The notes under the pieces: generated by a model
What the model was told of the DNA's origin: nothing
What the model saw: the letters and a program-made list of their open reading frames with translations, nothing else
The model's database searches: none
DNA from: Salinivirgaceae bacterium
GTDB lineage: Bacteria; Bacteroidota; Bacteroidia; Bacteroidales; Salinivirgaceae
Assembly (NCBI GenBank): GCA_002869335.1
Contig: PKTE01000302.1
Span: 1 to 36,198, forward strand
Length of the DNA stretch: 36,198 nucleotides
Direction: 5' to 3'
Part shown: positions 34,824 to 36,198 of the stretch, one piece after another
How the letters are laid out: every line of letters begins with the position of its first letter
How positions within the stretch are numbered: the stretch's first letter is position 1
Position numbers and translations under genes: made by a program

Positions 34824-35894
34824 TTACTCGTAATCTCTCCTAAAATAGTACTTTCCACCATAGGCATTCACTACCGAATCAATTGTTTCATAGGAATAAG
34901 GGAATTTCTTTGTATTAAACTGTGCAAAAGCAGAAAAATAGCCAAGGCCATTTCTAATGTTAGAAAAATGTATAGGCTCATCACTAAATCCGCTAATTAC
35001 AGATAAACCTGTAGAAATTAAAGCTAAATCAGCATTTCCAGCATAACCACTGAAAGAGATACCATCCAGGATCCTGGCAATTGTGTTGACTGTATCACCA
35101 TTTTGAAGTACGTCACGTTCTATACCACTGTAAAAAATATCTGTACTAACTCTCCATAAATAAGTTTCTCCGTAATCCTCAACAGGATCATTGATACGCC
35201 TTGAGCCAACTAAAAAGTTAAATGTTTTCAAGGTTGTATCTGTAATGCCATTAATCTTAGTAATTTCAAAATATGAGCAATTTCCTTCTACTCTATAAAT
35301 CTGACTAAGACGAGGAAGTCTGATTCTAGCATCAAAGGTGTTATTCTCTATTGGGAAACGAGGTAAGAACTGATTAGGATAAACAAACTCGGTTTCAGGA
35401 ATCATATTTGTAAAGGAAGATATCTCTCTATTGGGGGTAATTATCTGGAGTCCAACATAAAGATCATCAGCATTAGTTACTGAAAAAGCTTTTGTTTCAG
35501 CATACCACAACGGTACTTCATCAGTGTAGAACATTCCTAAAGTATCTTTTGGTAAAATAGTATCTCTACAAGGGTACACACCCAATGTATCTGCTTCTGT
35601 AATAATACCATCCACTATTTGATGAACTCTTATTTTATATAAATTCACTTCAATTTGAGAAGGATCAAAATAAATACTATCAGGATTTGTATTAGAAAGG
35701 AAAAAATTATTACCGGCAAAGCCTCTGCTAATTCTGATATAATGTTTTCGATCATGTAGATTTAAGTTTGAGAAAACACCAACTGTCTCCTCCCAATCTT
35801 TCGTTAGATCTATATCATTTTCTGCTAAACTGAATTCGTCACTACACGAGATTACGATTAACAAAGTGAGCAACAATACTATAATCTTTCTCAT
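34824..35894 (-). CDS. Lipoprotein, paralogue 1 of a tandem triplet
   Basis: A 356-residue lipoprotein with a short signal (MRKIIVLLLTLLIVISC, then SDEFSLAEND). It carries the triplet motifs DWEETVGVFSNL, HYIRISRGFAGNNFF, NPDSIYFDPSQI, FPIENNTFDARI, NGDTVNTIARIL and HFSNIRNGLGYFSAF. It is first in a six-gene minus-strand run reaching 30425. The 224-base region upstream separates it from a divergent exported-protein gene; I see no convincing -7 element for this strand there. Function unknown. Confidence 0.78.
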   Translation of the reverse strand: MRKIIVLLLTLLIVISCSDEFSLAENDIDLTKDWEETVGVFSNLNLHDRKHYIRISRGFAGNNFFLSNTNPDSIYFDPSQIEVNLYKIRVHQIVDGIITEADTLGVYPCRDTILPKDTLGMFYTDEVPLWYAETKAFSVTNADDLYVGLQIITPNREISSFTNMIPETEFVYPNQFLPRFPIENNTFDARIRLPRLSQIYRVEGNCSYFEITKINGITDTTLKTFNFLVGSRRINDPVEDYGETYLWRVSTDIFYSGIERDVLQNGDTVNTIARILDGISFSGYAGNADLALISTGLSVISGFSDEPIHFSNIRNGLGYFSAFAQFNTKKFPYSYETIDSVVNAYGGKYYFRRDYE

Positions 35895-36060
35895 TATTTA
35901 AAACTTTATTCTTGACATAATAATTCAAGAAATTATAACAGGTAGTATAGCCGGCTAAATTAATTAATTTTAAATTGAATACAATCATTAAAGGAGATTA
36001 ACTAAATAACGTCCGAATTTGATAGGATACTTTCTAAATAATAAAATTACTATTAATATG

Positions 36061-36088
36061 TTTAAACAATATCTGATTATTATTTTTG
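36061..36088 (+). promoter_or_regulatory. Candidate promoter of the right-edge gene
   Basis: TATTTTTG at 36081-36088 matches TAnnTTTG, with TTTA at 36061-36064 in the place of the -33 element. Transcription would start about 25 bases before the ATG at 36119. The -33 match is imperfect. Confidence 0.5.
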
Positions 36089-36118
36089 TAAATATTAGAA
36101 TATCAATATTAATTAACT

Positions 36119-36198
36119 ATGCATAAAACAATAATAATTTCTTTAGCATTACTTTCTTCTGTTATAAGCTTTGGTCAAAAACTACAAGAAACGAGAAA
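36119..36198 (+). CDS. Exported protein, 5' end only
   Basis: An ATG at 36119 opens a frame that runs off the window after 26 complete codons. The visible part is a typical Bacteroidota signal peptide (MHKTIIISLALLSSVISFGQ) followed by KLQETRK. A candidate promoter lies just upstream. Nothing can be said about function. Confidence 0.6.
   Translation, partial: MHKTIIISLALLSSVISFGQKLQETR

Noticed and set aside
32592-35894. SusD/TonB-type nutrient uptake locus
   Set aside because: The three lipoproteins lack SusD features and no TonB-dependent receptor is present in the window.

Overview
The window is AT-rich bacterial DNA from a member of the Bacteroidota. The evidence is lineage-style gene content: a BatA-type double-membrane/VWA protein, 7TMR-DISM histidine kinase, TPR-SpoIIE phosphatases, DUF1987/SiaC proteins and many exported proteins whose signal peptides end in ..Q. 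Promoters fit the Bacteroidota form TTG-N19/20-TAnnTTTG, and Shine-Dalgarno sites are largely absent. The genus cannot be read from the sequence. I see no prophage, insertion sequence, CRISPR array or plasmid signature.

Layout. (1) 1-9.5 kb is mostly housekeeping: the 3' part of pepD, a TauE/SafE permease, the run mltG / YfaP-like protein / cysQ, a cardiolipin synthase, a BatA-like protein and ornithine aminotransferase (rocD). (2) 9.6-15.4 kb holds an exported protein of unknown function, a phosphoglycolate-phosphatase-like HAD enzyme, a broken lipoprotein gene and a NarL-type regulator with its 7TMR-DISM histidine kinase. (3) 15.4-21.6 kb holds mnmA, a TPR-SpoIIE phosphatase, sucD, rarA and a tRNA-Lys(TTT). 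(4) 21.6-30.3 kb is an accessory surface locus. It has a MORN/YwqK-like repeat protein and a PapD-like periplasmic chaperone on the minus strand. Divergent to these are a second TPR-SpoIIE phosphatase, two small related exported beta-rich subunits and a 1185-residue outer-membrane protein with Ig-like domains, barrel-like strands and an OmpA C-terminus. I read this as a candidate chaperone/usher-like surface assembly system of a non-canonical type. (5) 30.4-35.9 kb is a minus-strand run: three tandem paralogous lipoproteins, then two SiaC-like (DUF1987) proteins flanking an exported alpha/beta hydrolase. A new exported protein starts at the right edge.

Most notable points. First, two conserved enzymes (cardiolipin synthase and ornithine aminotransferase) are each open over full length except for one in-frame TGA, and both TGAs sit where the families have glycine (GGA to TGA is one base change). 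A third gene has a single in-frame TAA. Three genes end in TGA, and each has an in-frame TAA within ten codons downstream. This may be sequence error or damage, recent decay, or rare UGA-to-Gly decoding; the sequence alone cannot decide. Second, two SiaC-like switch proteins occur in the same window as two SpoIIE phosphatases, suggesting a partner-switching signalling module. Third, the chaperone / twin subunit / barrel locus has a perfect 15-bp hairpin between its two subunit genes.
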